In this document: positions 1-6,054 of the stretch, piece by piece
How the letters are laid out: every line of letters starts with the position of its first letter
Position numbering within the stretch: position 1 is the first letter of the stretch
NCBI GenBank assembly: GCA_003153585.1
Contig: PLZZ01000200.1
Span: 6,978-15,141 of the forward strand
Direction: 5' to 3'
Source of the DNA: Acidobacteriota bacterium
GTDB taxonomy: Bacteria; Acidobacteriota; Terriglobia; Acidiferrales; UBA7541
Length of the DNA: 8,164 bases
The notes under the pieces: generated by a model
What the model saw: the letters and a program-made list of their open reading frames with translations, nothing else
Told to the model about the DNA's origin: nothing
The model's database searches: none
Position numbers and translations under genes: made by a program

Positions 1-490
1 TAAGCTTTCGCTGTTCGACCCAACGCGAGAGTTGCGTCAGCGGAGCGAAGGCAATGTCTTCATCCTTTGCAGGGAGTGGTCCCGGATCGGCATGGCTGCG
101 GATAAATCGATCGTGGGCAGGGCCCGCCTTTTGCCCGGGCAGCACCGGATTCCAGAGCGAGTACGGTGCGAGTCCCGGTTCCAGCTCCACTTTGTGCGGC
201 CCGGTGCGTCGCTCGTAAAGCGGCGCCATGCTGACGCGCCAACTGCTCGCTGCCAAGGCGCGCTCTGCTTCGTTCAATTCCACCTGTACGAGCTTTTCTG
301 CTTCGCCAAACGTGGCAGGCGACACCTGCGGTCCCATGGGGCGCGCCGTGCCAAATGCGGGAGGCGCTCCGGCCGGCAGACCAGGTTGCTGTTCCTGGCC
401 AAGACAGGGAGTGGCTGCGGCCAATGGAGTAGCTGCCGCCAGCAGACCGAGAGATGTCTCGGTCAAGAATTCTCTTCGCGATTTTGACAT
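1..490 (-). CDS. Tat-exported protein, probable amidase, N-terminal part (3' end outside window)
   Basis: This minus-strand frame is open from an ATG at 490 to the left edge, giving 163 residues with no stop, so the gene continues beyond the window. The start is fixed by a strong ribosome binding site (GGAGG five bases upstream). Residues 4-9 read SRREFL, a twin-arginine motif, followed by a hydrophobic stretch (about 11-30, LGLLAAATPLAAA) and a Pro/Gly/Ala-rich linker, so the protein is probably exported folded through the Tat pathway. Residues 62-82 are an acidic, helical-looking segment. The last visible residues (148-163, APLTQLSRWVEQRKL) resemble the helix that opens the amidase-signature fold, as in Tat-type amidases known from Acidobacteria. 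The catalytic Ser-Ser-Lys region would lie further on and cannot be seen, so the enzyme class is an inference from the N-terminus alone. It lies 122 bases downstream of cdsA in the same direction. I see no terminator between them, so readthrough is possible. Confidence 0.62.
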   Translation of the reverse strand, partial: MSKSRREFLTETSLGLLAAATPLAAATPCLGQEQQPGLPAGAPPAFGTARPMGPQVSPATFGEAEKLVQVELNEAERALAASSWRVSMAPLYERRTGPHKVELEPGLAPYSLWNPVLPGQKAGPAHDRFIRSHADPGPLPAKDEDIAFAPLTQLSRWVEQRKL

Positions 491-495
491 GCCTT

Positions 496-500
496 CCTCC
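496..500 (-). promoter_or_regulatory. Shine-Dalgarno site of the amidase-like gene
   Basis: On the minus strand GGAGG lies five bases before the ATG at 490, with a second purine run (AAGG) in the spacer. The site decides the start of the left-edge gene, which otherwise lacks a complete reading frame in the window. Confidence 0.7.
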
Positions 501-612
501 GTACGGCTTGGTGGCGGGGCCTCGAACCGAAAGCGTATTTAATTTGAATGCTCCGGCGAGGAGAAGGCCCATACCGCCGCCGGCGCGGACATTCCTGCAG
601 CTCGTTTTGTGG

Positions 613-1473
613 TCAACGTGCCATCGCGATCCATTGATAAAGAATCCATACGACCGGGGCGGCGAGGATGAGACTGTCGATGCGATCGAGGACGCCCCCG
701 TGGCCTGGGAGCAAGCCTCCGGAGTCTTTCACCGCGGCGCCGCGCTTGTAGGCCGACTCGATCAAATCGCCCATTTGGCCGGCGATGTTCGCGAGTCCCG
801 CGATCACCATCAAGGTGACTTCGTCCATGTGCATCCAGCGCGCAAAAAAGACCGCCACAAGCAGCGAGCCCAGTATGTTGCCTAACGCGCCCTCCCACGT
901 TTTCTTGGGGCTGAGCGCCGGAGCCATTGGAACGCGGCCAAATCCGCGGCCCACAAAATACGCGAGCATGTCGCCCGCCCAAACAAGACAGAGCGCGAAA
1001 AGCACGAGCTGCCGTCCGGTGTGTTCGATCTCGTTCAAGCGAATCAGGTAACTAAAGGGGAGAGCAATGAACAAAAGTCCTGTGGCGCTGACGGCGATGG
1101 AAGGCAGCACTTCGTGCAGCGGGCGGCGCGTGAGAAGTCCGATAGAAACACAGCCGAAAACAAAGACGAGTAGTATGGCCTCCACTGAGAATACGCCGCC
1201 TACTGCGTTTCGAACCAGTGAGACGCCCTCGCTAATCGTGCGCGTCTCCAAAAACCCCTGCGAATATTGCGCGTAAAAAACCCCGGCGACGCATACCATC
1301 GTCCACTTTTGATAGCCGACCAACCCCACGCGATTCGCGAGGGCAAAAAATTCAACGAGGGCAAGTATGGCAACAATAGCGGCCAGAGCAGCGAGTAGCG
1401 CGGGCGGTCCCCACCAAACTAACGCGACAACCACGGGAATCAGCACAACGGCGGTTAAAATGCGCAGGAGCAT
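613..1473 (-). CDS. cdsA: Phosphatidate cytidylyltransferase (CDP-diacylglycerol synthase)
   Basis: The enzyme joins CTP and phosphatidic acid to form CDP-diacylglycerol and pyrophosphate, the branch point for bacterial phospholipids, in the cytoplasmic membrane. The 286-residue product has the usual family length and about eight or nine hydrophobic segments, beginning at residue 4. The C-terminal family signature is complete: SAYKR at 240-244, KD at 249-250, PGHGG at 256-260 and LDRID at 262-266. These carry the acidic and basic residues that hold the metal and nucleotide. The preceding conserved block is also present (WAGD at 165-168, AYFVGR at 171-176, SPKKTWEG at 188-195). The ATG at 1473 lies only 6 nt after the uppS stop, with a GAGG about 10 nt upstream inside the end of uppS, so the two genes are almost certainly co-transcribed and perhaps translationally coupled. 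The assignment is secure. Confidence 0.96.
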   Translation of the reverse strand: MLLRILTAVVLIPVVVALVWWGPPALLAALAAIVAILALVEFFALANRVGLVGYQKWTMVCVAGVFYAQYSQGFLETRTISEGVSLVRNAVGGVFSVEAILLVFVFGCVSIGLLTRRPLHEVLPSIAVSATGLLFIALPFSYLIRLNEIEHTGRQLVLFALCLVWAGDMLAYFVGRGFGRVPMAPALSPKKTWEGALGNILGSLLVAVFFARWMHMDEVTLMVIAGLANIAGQMGDLIESAYKRGAAVKDSGGLLPGHGGVLDRIDSLILAAPVVWILYQWIAMAR

Positions 1474-1479
1474 TCGGCG

Positions 1480-2313
1480 TCAGCCTCGTCCCCGCGCTGC
1501 GGAACGTTTTGCCATCTTGCCTGAATCGCCCGGCTCCGGCGCCGAGTTTAGGCCGCCGTAGCGGCGTTCGCGCTTTTGAAAATCAACAAGCGCTTCCAGC
1601 AAGCGAGCGCGTGAAAAATCGGGCCACAGCGTTTCCGTAACGTAAATTTCGGCATAAGCGATCTGCCACAGCAGAAAATTGCTTACGCGCATTTCCCCGC
1701 TGGTGCGAATCAGCAGATCCGGATCGGGCAGCCCGGCGGTATAAAGATGTTCGGAAACCGTCTGCTCGTCCGCCTGAAAGGCCGAGAGGCCGTTTGAGCG
1801 AACGTGTTCGAGCATGGCGTTGAATGCGTCCACCAGTTCGGCGCGCCCGCCGTAATTCAGCGCGACGACCAGTTTCATGCCCGTGTTACGCGCCGTCATG
1901 CGCATCCCGTACTCGATGTCCTTACGCACGCCGTCGGGGAGCTGTTCCGAGCGGCCGATGATCAGCAGGCGGATATTATTCTTGTGGATGGCCGGCAGCT
2001 CGCGCTTCAAGTACTCGCGCAGCAGGCGCATCAGAAAATCCACTTCCGCTTGCGGACGCCGCCAGTTTTCCAGCGAGAAAGCGTAGAGGGTGAGGTAAGG
2101 CAGCTTCAAGCGCGCGCAGGACTCGATAATTTCTCGCGCAGCTTTGACGCCTGCGCGATGCCCGGCCACGCGCGGCAAATGCCTGTGCTGCGCCCAGCGA
2201 CCGTTGCCGTCCATGATGACGGCGAGGTGCTGCGGTAGCCGCTTCAGGTCGAGATTATCGAGGAGGGTCGCTTCCTCGGCGTTCGCAGGCTTCAACAGTT
2301 CGCTTGCTTTCAC
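1480..2313 (-). CDS. uppS: Isoprenyl transferase, di-trans,poly-cis-undecaprenyl-diphosphate synthase
   Basis: This cytosolic prenyltransferase extends farnesyl diphosphate with isopentenyl units in cis to make undecaprenyl diphosphate, the lipid carrier for peptidoglycan. The product has 277 residues. Conserved blocks are HLAVIMDGNGRWA (29-41, catalytic Asp35 corresponding to Asp26 in E. coli), GHRAGVKA (51-58), LYAFSLENW (76-84), LNYGGR (152-157), and DLLIRTSGE (199-207) followed by R209, SNFLLWQ and E222. Arg203, Arg209 and Glu222 match E. coli Arg194, Arg200 and Glu213 at a constant offset of nine. The start is a GTG at 2313. An in-frame TGA lies just upstream (2320-2322) and there is no later start before the catalytic motif, so the GTG is effectively forced even though no good Shine-Dalgarno precedes it. 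About 25 basic, Gly/Ala/Ser-rich residues after RRYGG form a disordered-looking tail. cdsA follows 6 nt later, the usual uppS-cdsA arrangement. Confidence 0.96.
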   Translation of the reverse strand: MKASELLKPANAEEATLLDNLDLKRLPQHLAVIMDGNGRWAQHRHLPRVAGHRAGVKAAREIIESCARLKLPYLTLYAFSLENWRRPQAEVDFLMRLLREYLKRELPAIHKNNIRLLIIGRSEQLPDGVRKDIEYGMRMTARNTGMKLVVALNYGGRAELVDAFNAMLEHVRSNGLSAFQADEQTVSEHLYTAGLPDPDLLIRTSGEMRVSNFLLWQIAYAEIYVTETLWPDFSRARLLEALVDFQKRERRYGGLNSAPEPGDSGKMAKRSAARGRG

Positions 2314-2391
2314 TAAGATTCACTCGAAGGAGACAGCCAGAAAAACTAGCACACGCAGGGGACACACGCAAGGCAACGTAAGACCAGAAGG

Positions 2392-3744
2392 CTAGAAGAA
2401 ATGGTGGCGAAGCAAAGCGCCGGACAATCCGGTAGCCGCGGGCTCGAAGATGGAAGTGTAAATCAGGACGAGCGTCAGAATGATCATGATGATGCTGGCG
2501 GTCCAGGCCACCACGTTGAAACCCCAAGAGTTGGTGTGCTCGCCCATTAAATCGCGGCGGTTGATCAGTATCAGAATGAAAATCAAGACGATGGGCAGCC
2601 AGATACCGTTCCCCACTTGCGAATAAATCAAGATTTTCCACAACGGCGCTTTGGGGAACAGAACGATACCCGCGCCAACCACGATGAGTGTCGTATAGAG
2701 CGAATAAAACGCGGGAGCTTCTTTAAACTTGCGATCGATTCCCGCCTCAAAGCCCAGGCCTTCGCAGATAACGTGTGCCGTCGAAAGCGGCAGAATCGAG
2801 GCCGCGAATAACGATGCATTCAACAGTCCGAACGCGAAAAGTCCGCCGGCCCACTTCCCTGCCAGCGGAACCAGAGCTTGCGCCGCCTCTTTGGCGCTGG
2901 AAATACTGGTCAGGCCATGGACGTTCAAAGTCGCGGCGCAGCAGACAATAATAAAAAAGACGATCACCATGCAGGAGATGCTGCCTACCAGCACGTCCAT
3001 ACGCGCATGCTTGTACTGTCGCGGGCCGACGCGTTTTTCCACAAAGCCGGCCTGAAGATAAAAAAACTGCCAGGGAGCAATGGTCGTCCCCACCAACCCG
3101 GTCAGCATTAGAAGGTAGGGAGCATTCATGTGAAGGGACGGCACGACGAGTTCGTGGGCCGCGTACAGCCAGTCGGGCTTCGCTAAGAACGCCGATAGCA
3201 CGTAAGAAAGATAAAAGGCGCAAGCGACGAGAAAGATTTTTTCCACGATGCGATAGCTTCCGTAAATCACAAGCAGCCAAACGGCAATCGCCGCCAACGG
3301 GACGGAAATATAGCGGCTGACGTGCATCACCTCCGACGCTTCCGCCACGCCCGAAAATTCGGCGACGGTATTGAAGAGGTCAACGAACAGGGCTGCAACC
3401 ATCACGAAAAACGTGGAGCGGAATCCAAATTCTTCGCGAATCAGGTCGGAGAGGCCTTTCCCGGTGACCACCCCCATACGCGCGCACATTTCCTCGCTGA
3501 CGTACAGTGCGATGGTCATAGGAATCAGCGACCACAGGAGCGTGTAGCCGAATTGCGCGCCCGCTTGCGAGTAGGTGCTGATCCCGCCGGCGTCGTTATC
3601 CACGTTTGAAGTGATAAGCCCCGGGCCCACGACCGCCAGGAACAGGGCCATGCGCTTGCGCCAGAAGTGCGAGCGGCGATTAAAATCCGTGCCGCGCTTC
3701 TTCCACGCTCCCCACGCGTTCGTTAAGGTGGCCCAGGTGTCCAT
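2392..3744 (-). CDS. Nramp-family divalent metal transporter, NRMT-like (probable Mg2+ importer)
   Basis: This inner-membrane protein of 450 residues has the Nramp (SLC11) fold with about 11 membrane segments, roughly 33-59, 62-82, 110-135, 143-163, 165-188, 205-232, 250-272, 297-325, 345-363, 375-395 and 411-435. Family membership is plain from QAGAQFGYTLLW at 60-71, which matches the segment after helix 1 of MntH proteins. The metal site differs. The helix-1 DPGN motif reads DAGG (51-54), keeping the Asp but losing Pro and Asn. The helix-6 motif, normally A-x-x-M-P-H, reads T-T-I-A-P-W (220-225), so the soft Met ligand for Mn/Fe is lost. From family knowledge, such changes mark the Nramp-related magnesium transporter branch, so Mg2+ is the likely substrate; this is inferred. 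The gene begins 36 nt after the stop of the MgtE-like regulator, supporting a shared role. A purine-rich GAGACGAAG precedes the ATG. uppS follows after 78 nt with no visible terminator. Confidence 0.9.
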   Translation of the reverse strand: MDTWATLTNAWGAWKKRGTDFNRRSHFWRKRMALFLAVVGPGLITSNVDNDAGGISTYSQAGAQFGYTLLWSLIPMTIALYVSEEMCARMGVVTGKGLSDLIREEFGFRSTFFVMVAALFVDLFNTVAEFSGVAEASEVMHVSRYISVPLAAIAVWLLVIYGSYRIVEKIFLVACAFYLSYVLSAFLAKPDWLYAAHELVVPSLHMNAPYLLMLTGLVGTTIAPWQFFYLQAGFVEKRVGPRQYKHARMDVLVGSISCMVIVFFIIVCCAATLNVHGLTSISSAKEAAQALVPLAGKWAGGLFAFGLLNASLFAASILPLSTAHVICEGLGFEAGIDRKFKEAPAFYSLYTTLIVVGAGIVLFPKAPLWKILIYSQVGNGIWLPIVLIFILILINRRDLMGEHTNSWGFNVVAWTASIIMIILTLVLIYTSIFEPAATGLSGALLRHHFF

Positions 3745-3780
3745 CGCTTCGTCTCTAGCGCTCCGCTTGCCACTCTATTT

Positions 3781-5022
3781 TCAGACTTTTGCTTGTAGCC
3801 TGTTCACTACGTCGTCCACGGTAATTGCGCCGATGGGATGTTTAAGGTCGTTAACCACAGTGAGGCTCCGCAAGTTGTATTTATCGAACAGTTCGAAAAC
3901 TTCTTTATCCTTCGTATCCGGCGCGACAAAAAGGAGCGGCTGAAAAATCAGTTCGGCCATGCGCTGTTCGGTTTCAGCCAGGAGTAGCCGGCCGATTGGA
4001 ACCGTTCCGGCAAGCGCGGAATCGCGATTGATCAGCACCACGTTGTCCACTTGATCGATGCCAATCTCGTGGAAGCGAATGTAATCCACCACCTCTCCCC
4101 GCGTGGCGTCTTCGCCCACCACGATGATTTCGGTGGTCATCATACCGCCGGCGGAATCTTCGCCGAATTTCATGAGTTGTTCCACCGCGCTGGCTTCGCG
4201 ATCTTCCATTTCGTGCAAAAGCTCTTTTGATTTGTCAGGTTCCAGGCTCGCAATCAGGTCCGCGGCCTCGTCCGGATTCATTTCCTCCATGATGTCCGCG
4301 GCGCGTTCCGGATCGAGTTTTTCCACCACTTGCGTTTGCAGCCGCTTGTCGAGTTCGGCGATGGTCTCGGCAGCACTTTCTTCGTCAAGGGAAGCGATAA
4401 TCGTCTGCCGCTCGTCGGGAGACAACTGCTCCATAATGTCCGCCAAATCGGCCGGATGCAGCGCCGCGAGTTTTTCGCTCGACAGGCGCAATTTCACCCG
4501 GCGGAGCGGATCCGGCTCGACTATATTGACGAACTCCCACTGGATTTTTCGCGGTGGCAATTTGGATTGAATCCTTCGAATCGCCCGGGGCGGAACAATT
4601 CCCTGCAACAGCCGGCGCACCGCGCCAGCTAGCCCCACATCCACCTGCGTAATGCGCAGCTCCGTGTTTCCATTGGTTTGGGTATCCGCGAGATCGATGT
4701 CGTTCACGCGCACAACCTTGCGCCCGTTCGTGTCGATTATTTGCTGGTCCAACAAATCCTTTCCCATGGCCAGGTAGCTCTCGTTCGGCTGGTACAGGTC
4801 AAGATCCGATTCATCAGTGGTAAGCGCGATGCGGCCTGGGGTGATCTGACCGATCTGGTCGTAGCGAGCTATCAATGGCCGGTACTGGCCGCGGCTGAGA
4901 AGAAGTTTGGATACCCGGTTGGGCTGATCGCCGGGCTCGACGAACATCTCTTTCACGCGGCCCACAAAATTCCCGTGTGAGTCATACGTCTCGGCCCCTA
5001 GCAGTTCTGTTGCGTGAAGCAT
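3781..5022 (-). CDS. Soluble PRC-barrel / MgtE N-domain / CBS-pair protein, probable Mg2+ sensor partner
   Basis: The 413-residue product has no membrane segment. The N-terminal part resembles two PRC-barrel-like modules (about 3-75, starting ELLGAETYDSHGNFVG, and about 85-140, with DTNGRKVVRVNDID). Residues 180-285 form an MgtE N-type helical superhelix with repeated short units (LHPADLADIMEQL, LDPERAADIMEEM, MNPDEAADLIASL), rich in Asp and Glu. Residues about 286-350 and 352-411 form a CBS pair, opened by GEDSAGGMMTTE (287-298), the junction found in MgtE channels. In MgtE these cytosolic domains bind Mg2+ and gate the pore. Here the pore domain is absent and an Nramp-type transporter follows 36 nt downstream, so a regulatory role toward that transporter is inferred. 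The frame stays open upstream to 5130, but the ATG at 5022 is chosen because AAGGAG lies five bases before it and the longer start would run through a terminator hairpin. Binding of adenine nucleotides by the CBS pair is an alternative. Confidence 0.9.
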   Translation of the reverse strand: MLHATELLGAETYDSHGNFVGRVKEMFVEPGDQPNRVSKLLLSRGQYRPLIARYDQIGQITPGRIALTTDESDLDLYQPNESYLAMGKDLLDQQIIDTNGRKVVRVNDIDLADTQTNGNTELRITQVDVGLAGAVRRLLQGIVPPRAIRRIQSKLPPRKIQWEFVNIVEPDPLRRVKLRLSSEKLAALHPADLADIMEQLSPDERQTIIASLDEESAAETIAELDKRLQTQVVEKLDPERAADIMEEMNPDEAADLIASLEPDKSKELLHEMEDREASAVEQLMKFGEDSAGGMMTTEIIVVGEDATRGEVVDYIRFHEIGIDQVDNVVLINRDSALAGTVPIGRLLLAETEQRMAELIFQPLLFVAPDTKDKEVFELFDKYNLRSLTVVNDLKHPIGAITVDDVVNRLQAKV

Positions 5023-5027
5023 GGTGA

Positions 5028-5033
5028 CTCCTT
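5028..5033 (-). promoter_or_regulatory. Shine-Dalgarno site fixing the start of the MgtE-like gene
   Basis: On the minus strand AAGGAG is followed by five bases (TCACC) and the ATG at 5022. This near-ideal site argues for the 413-residue protein over the longer frame that begins at 5130, whose extra 36 residues would be encoded by the terminator hairpin and T-tract. Confidence 0.85.
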
Positions 5034-5087
5034 CAGCGGCTTCCGCCTTCCTCCGCTTACAAGTGCAAGGCGTAGCCCAATACCAAT

Positions 5088-5127
5088 AAAAAATGCCCGA
5101 AGCCAGCATCCCAACCGGCTTCGGGCA
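5088..5127 (-). terminator. Intrinsic (rho-independent) terminator, minus strand
   Basis: On the minus strand a perfect 11-bp stem (TGCCCGAAGCC at 5127-5117 paired with GGCTTCGGGCA at 5104-5094) encloses a 12-nt loop and is followed at once by six T residues (5093-5088). There is no T-run on the other side, so it works only for leftward transcription. It lies about 277 nt after the CYTH stop and 66 nt before the MgtE-like start. It either ends the peptidase-CYTH transcript or serves as an attenuator in the leader of the downstream operon. Confidence 0.88.
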
Positions 5128-5359
5128 CAAAGAAAATCCCCTAAGCTAGTTTAGGCCTGGCTTCGTCTTCCTGTTCGTGCGTGCGCCGAACGGTTCAAAG
5201 GCACCCATAGCAGAGGCGCGGCGCGCCCTGTGTAAGACTACAAGCTGGAGAAAGCTGCGACTCCGCCTGCCCCGTTTTGGGACTCCGGCAAGGACGCTAC
5301 TCCATGGCTCCGAATTGGACTTCATCTCTGCCATTTCGATGCGCGAGTGCTCGTTTCGA

Positions 5360-5388
5360 CTACTAAATGCAGACGATAACTTTGTCAA
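5360..5388 (-). promoter_or_regulatory. Weak candidate promoter upstream of the MgtE-like operon
   Basis: A consensus -35 TTGACA (5388-5383) is followed after 17 bp by TAGTAG (5365-5360), which matches only three of six positions of the -10 consensus. It sits 15 bases after the CYTH stop. If used, transcription would start near 5352 and give a leader of about 330 nt that contains the terminator. The -35 match could be chance, and sigma-factor preferences in this organism are unknown. Confidence 0.25.
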
Positions 5389-5403
5389 GCGAAGAGTGAA
5401 GTA

Positions 5404-6033
5404 TTAGCGAGATTTTTGCGAGTTGAATACCATATTTCGAGGAGTGCGCTTCAAACGGCGGCAATCGGCAGCGTATAGATCCCAATACGTCGCGCGGATA
5501 TGGTCCTTCGCGGAGTATCCCAGCCTCAGAGCGGTTCGTCGAATAGCCGACGGACTGCCTTCGAGCTCGAGAAAGGTTCCGATTGGCGTCTCGTCCAGGT
5601 CCAGATGGAGTCCGCCAAGGCGGAAGCTGGTCCGGTACTTTTCGTATTTAAAACCCGCGCGCAAACCGAGGTCTTGGAGCACCTGAGGCTGAAGCCCCCT
5701 CTTTCCGACCGCCAACTCGGTCTCCAGGCGCTCCTTGTATGGCAGATTCTTCCGGGAGCGGGATCGAGTGGGAGGCGGTGCCTTAGCGGTCAAAATCGTC
5801 GTTCGCAGGCCGCCGCGGGAGCCATTGCCGGGTGCCGGAGTCTGTGTACGCAGTCGCAACAAACGGCCGTGTCGCCAAAAGCTTGAATCTGGAGTATCGA
5901 AGAGCGTGTTCTGTTCGAGGGTTCGACCGCGCGGCACCGCACCCATCTTCCGTATGTGACGCAGTACCGCGCGAAGGTTTGAAACGCGGAGCTTGATTTC
6001 GATTTCGCGCTTGGTTTTTATTTTTGCGGCCAC
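5404..6033 (-). CDS. CYTH-domain protein (triphosphate tunnel metalloenzyme family)
   Basis: The 209-residue cytosolic protein has the features of the CYTH fold, an eight-stranded barrel that binds triphosphate groups with Mg2+ or Mn2+. The N-terminal E-x-E-x-K signature is at residues 10-14 (EIEIK). Further conserved charged strands are EQNTLFDTPD (40-49), LRLRT (59-63), LTAK (81-84), KERLETE (100-106), YEKYRTSF (130-137), LDLDETPIG (144-152) and FLELEG (154-159). Relatives include class IV adenylate cyclase, thiamine triphosphatase and inorganic triphosphatase. The sequence alone does not tell which substrate is used, so no symbol is given. A basic insert at about 64-100 (SRSRK, poly-Pro) looks flexible. 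The start is a GTG at 6033, forced because the E-x-E-x-K motif follows closely and no other start lies upstream in frame. It begins 19 nt after the peptidase stop and is probably co-transcribed with it. Confidence 0.88.
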   Translation of the reverse strand: MAAKIKTKREIEIKLRVSNLRAVLRHIRKMGAVPRGRTLEQNTLFDTPDSSFWRHGRLLRLRTQTPAPGNGSRGGLRTTILTAKAPPPTRSRSRKNLPYKERLETELAVGKRGLQPQVLQDLGLRAGFKYEKYRTSFRLGGLHLDLDETPIGTFLELEGSPSAIRRTALRLGYSAKDHIRATYWDLYAADCRRLKRTPRNMVFNSQKSR

Positions 6034-6048
6034 ACCTGAGTATAAACG

Positions 6049-6054
6049 CTCCTT
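6049..6054 (-). promoter_or_regulatory. Shine-Dalgarno-like AAGGAG overlapping the peptidase stop, unusually far from the CYTH GTG
   Basis: AAGGAG overlaps the TAA stop of the peptidase gene and lies 15 nt before the GTG at 6033. This is longer than the usual 5-10 nt spacing, and there is no standard start codon in between. Initiation may therefore be weak or rely on termination of the upstream gene. Confidence 0.45.

Larger units (their letters stand above)
5023..5403 (-). other. Non-coding gap, possible long leader of the MgtE-like/Nramp-like operon
   Basis: This is the only long stretch without a convincing gene. Read on the minus strand it begins straight after the CYTH stop and contains, in order, a TTGACA hexamer (5383-5388), a short hairpin (CCTAA paired with TTAGG, 5140-5155), the strong terminator (5088-5127), then about 65 nt to the MgtE-like ATG including its ribosome binding site. 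I looked for the conserved core of the M-box magnesium riboswitch (AGGTGAGGCTCC-like) and did not find it. A basic 62-80 residue frame ending at 5146 has no good ribosome binding site and is not called as a gene. The layout fits either a simple intergenic spacer with a terminator or a regulated leader. Confidence 0.5.

Noticed and set aside
60..572. 170-residue minus-strand frame at the left end
   Set aside because: It is out of frame with the Tat-signal protein starting at 490, which has a strong ribosome binding site and a clear export signal; the other frame is low-complexity Arg/Ser/Gly-rich.
491..612. Promoter or terminator between cdsA and the amidase-like gene
   Set aside because: A TTGACC overlaps the cdsA stop and an AT-rich patch lies near 535-548, but they are not correctly spaced; the GC-rich CGCCGGCG palindrome has no T-run, so neither signal is supported.
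2350..2370. Two copies of CACACGCA 13 nt apart between the Nramp-like gene and uppS
   Set aside because: Only two short copies, no hairpin or known operator pattern; likely chance.
5023..5086. Promoter between the terminator and the MgtE-like start (TTGGTA with TTGTAA or TGTAAG)
   Set aside because: The -35 matches four of six positions and the -10 is poor or badly spaced; too weak to call.
5146..5388. Small basic open frame (62-80 residues, starting at TTG 5388 or ATG 5334/5325) just before the terminator
   Set aside because: No good ribosome binding site at any of its starts, composition is Arg/Ser-rich as in random GC-rich frames, and no recognisable motif. It stays possible as a leader peptide but is not supported.
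5023..5403. M-box magnesium riboswitch upstream of the Mg transport genes
   Set aside because: The conserved M-box core (AGGTGAGGCTCC-like) and its flanking helices were looked for on the minus strand and not seen.
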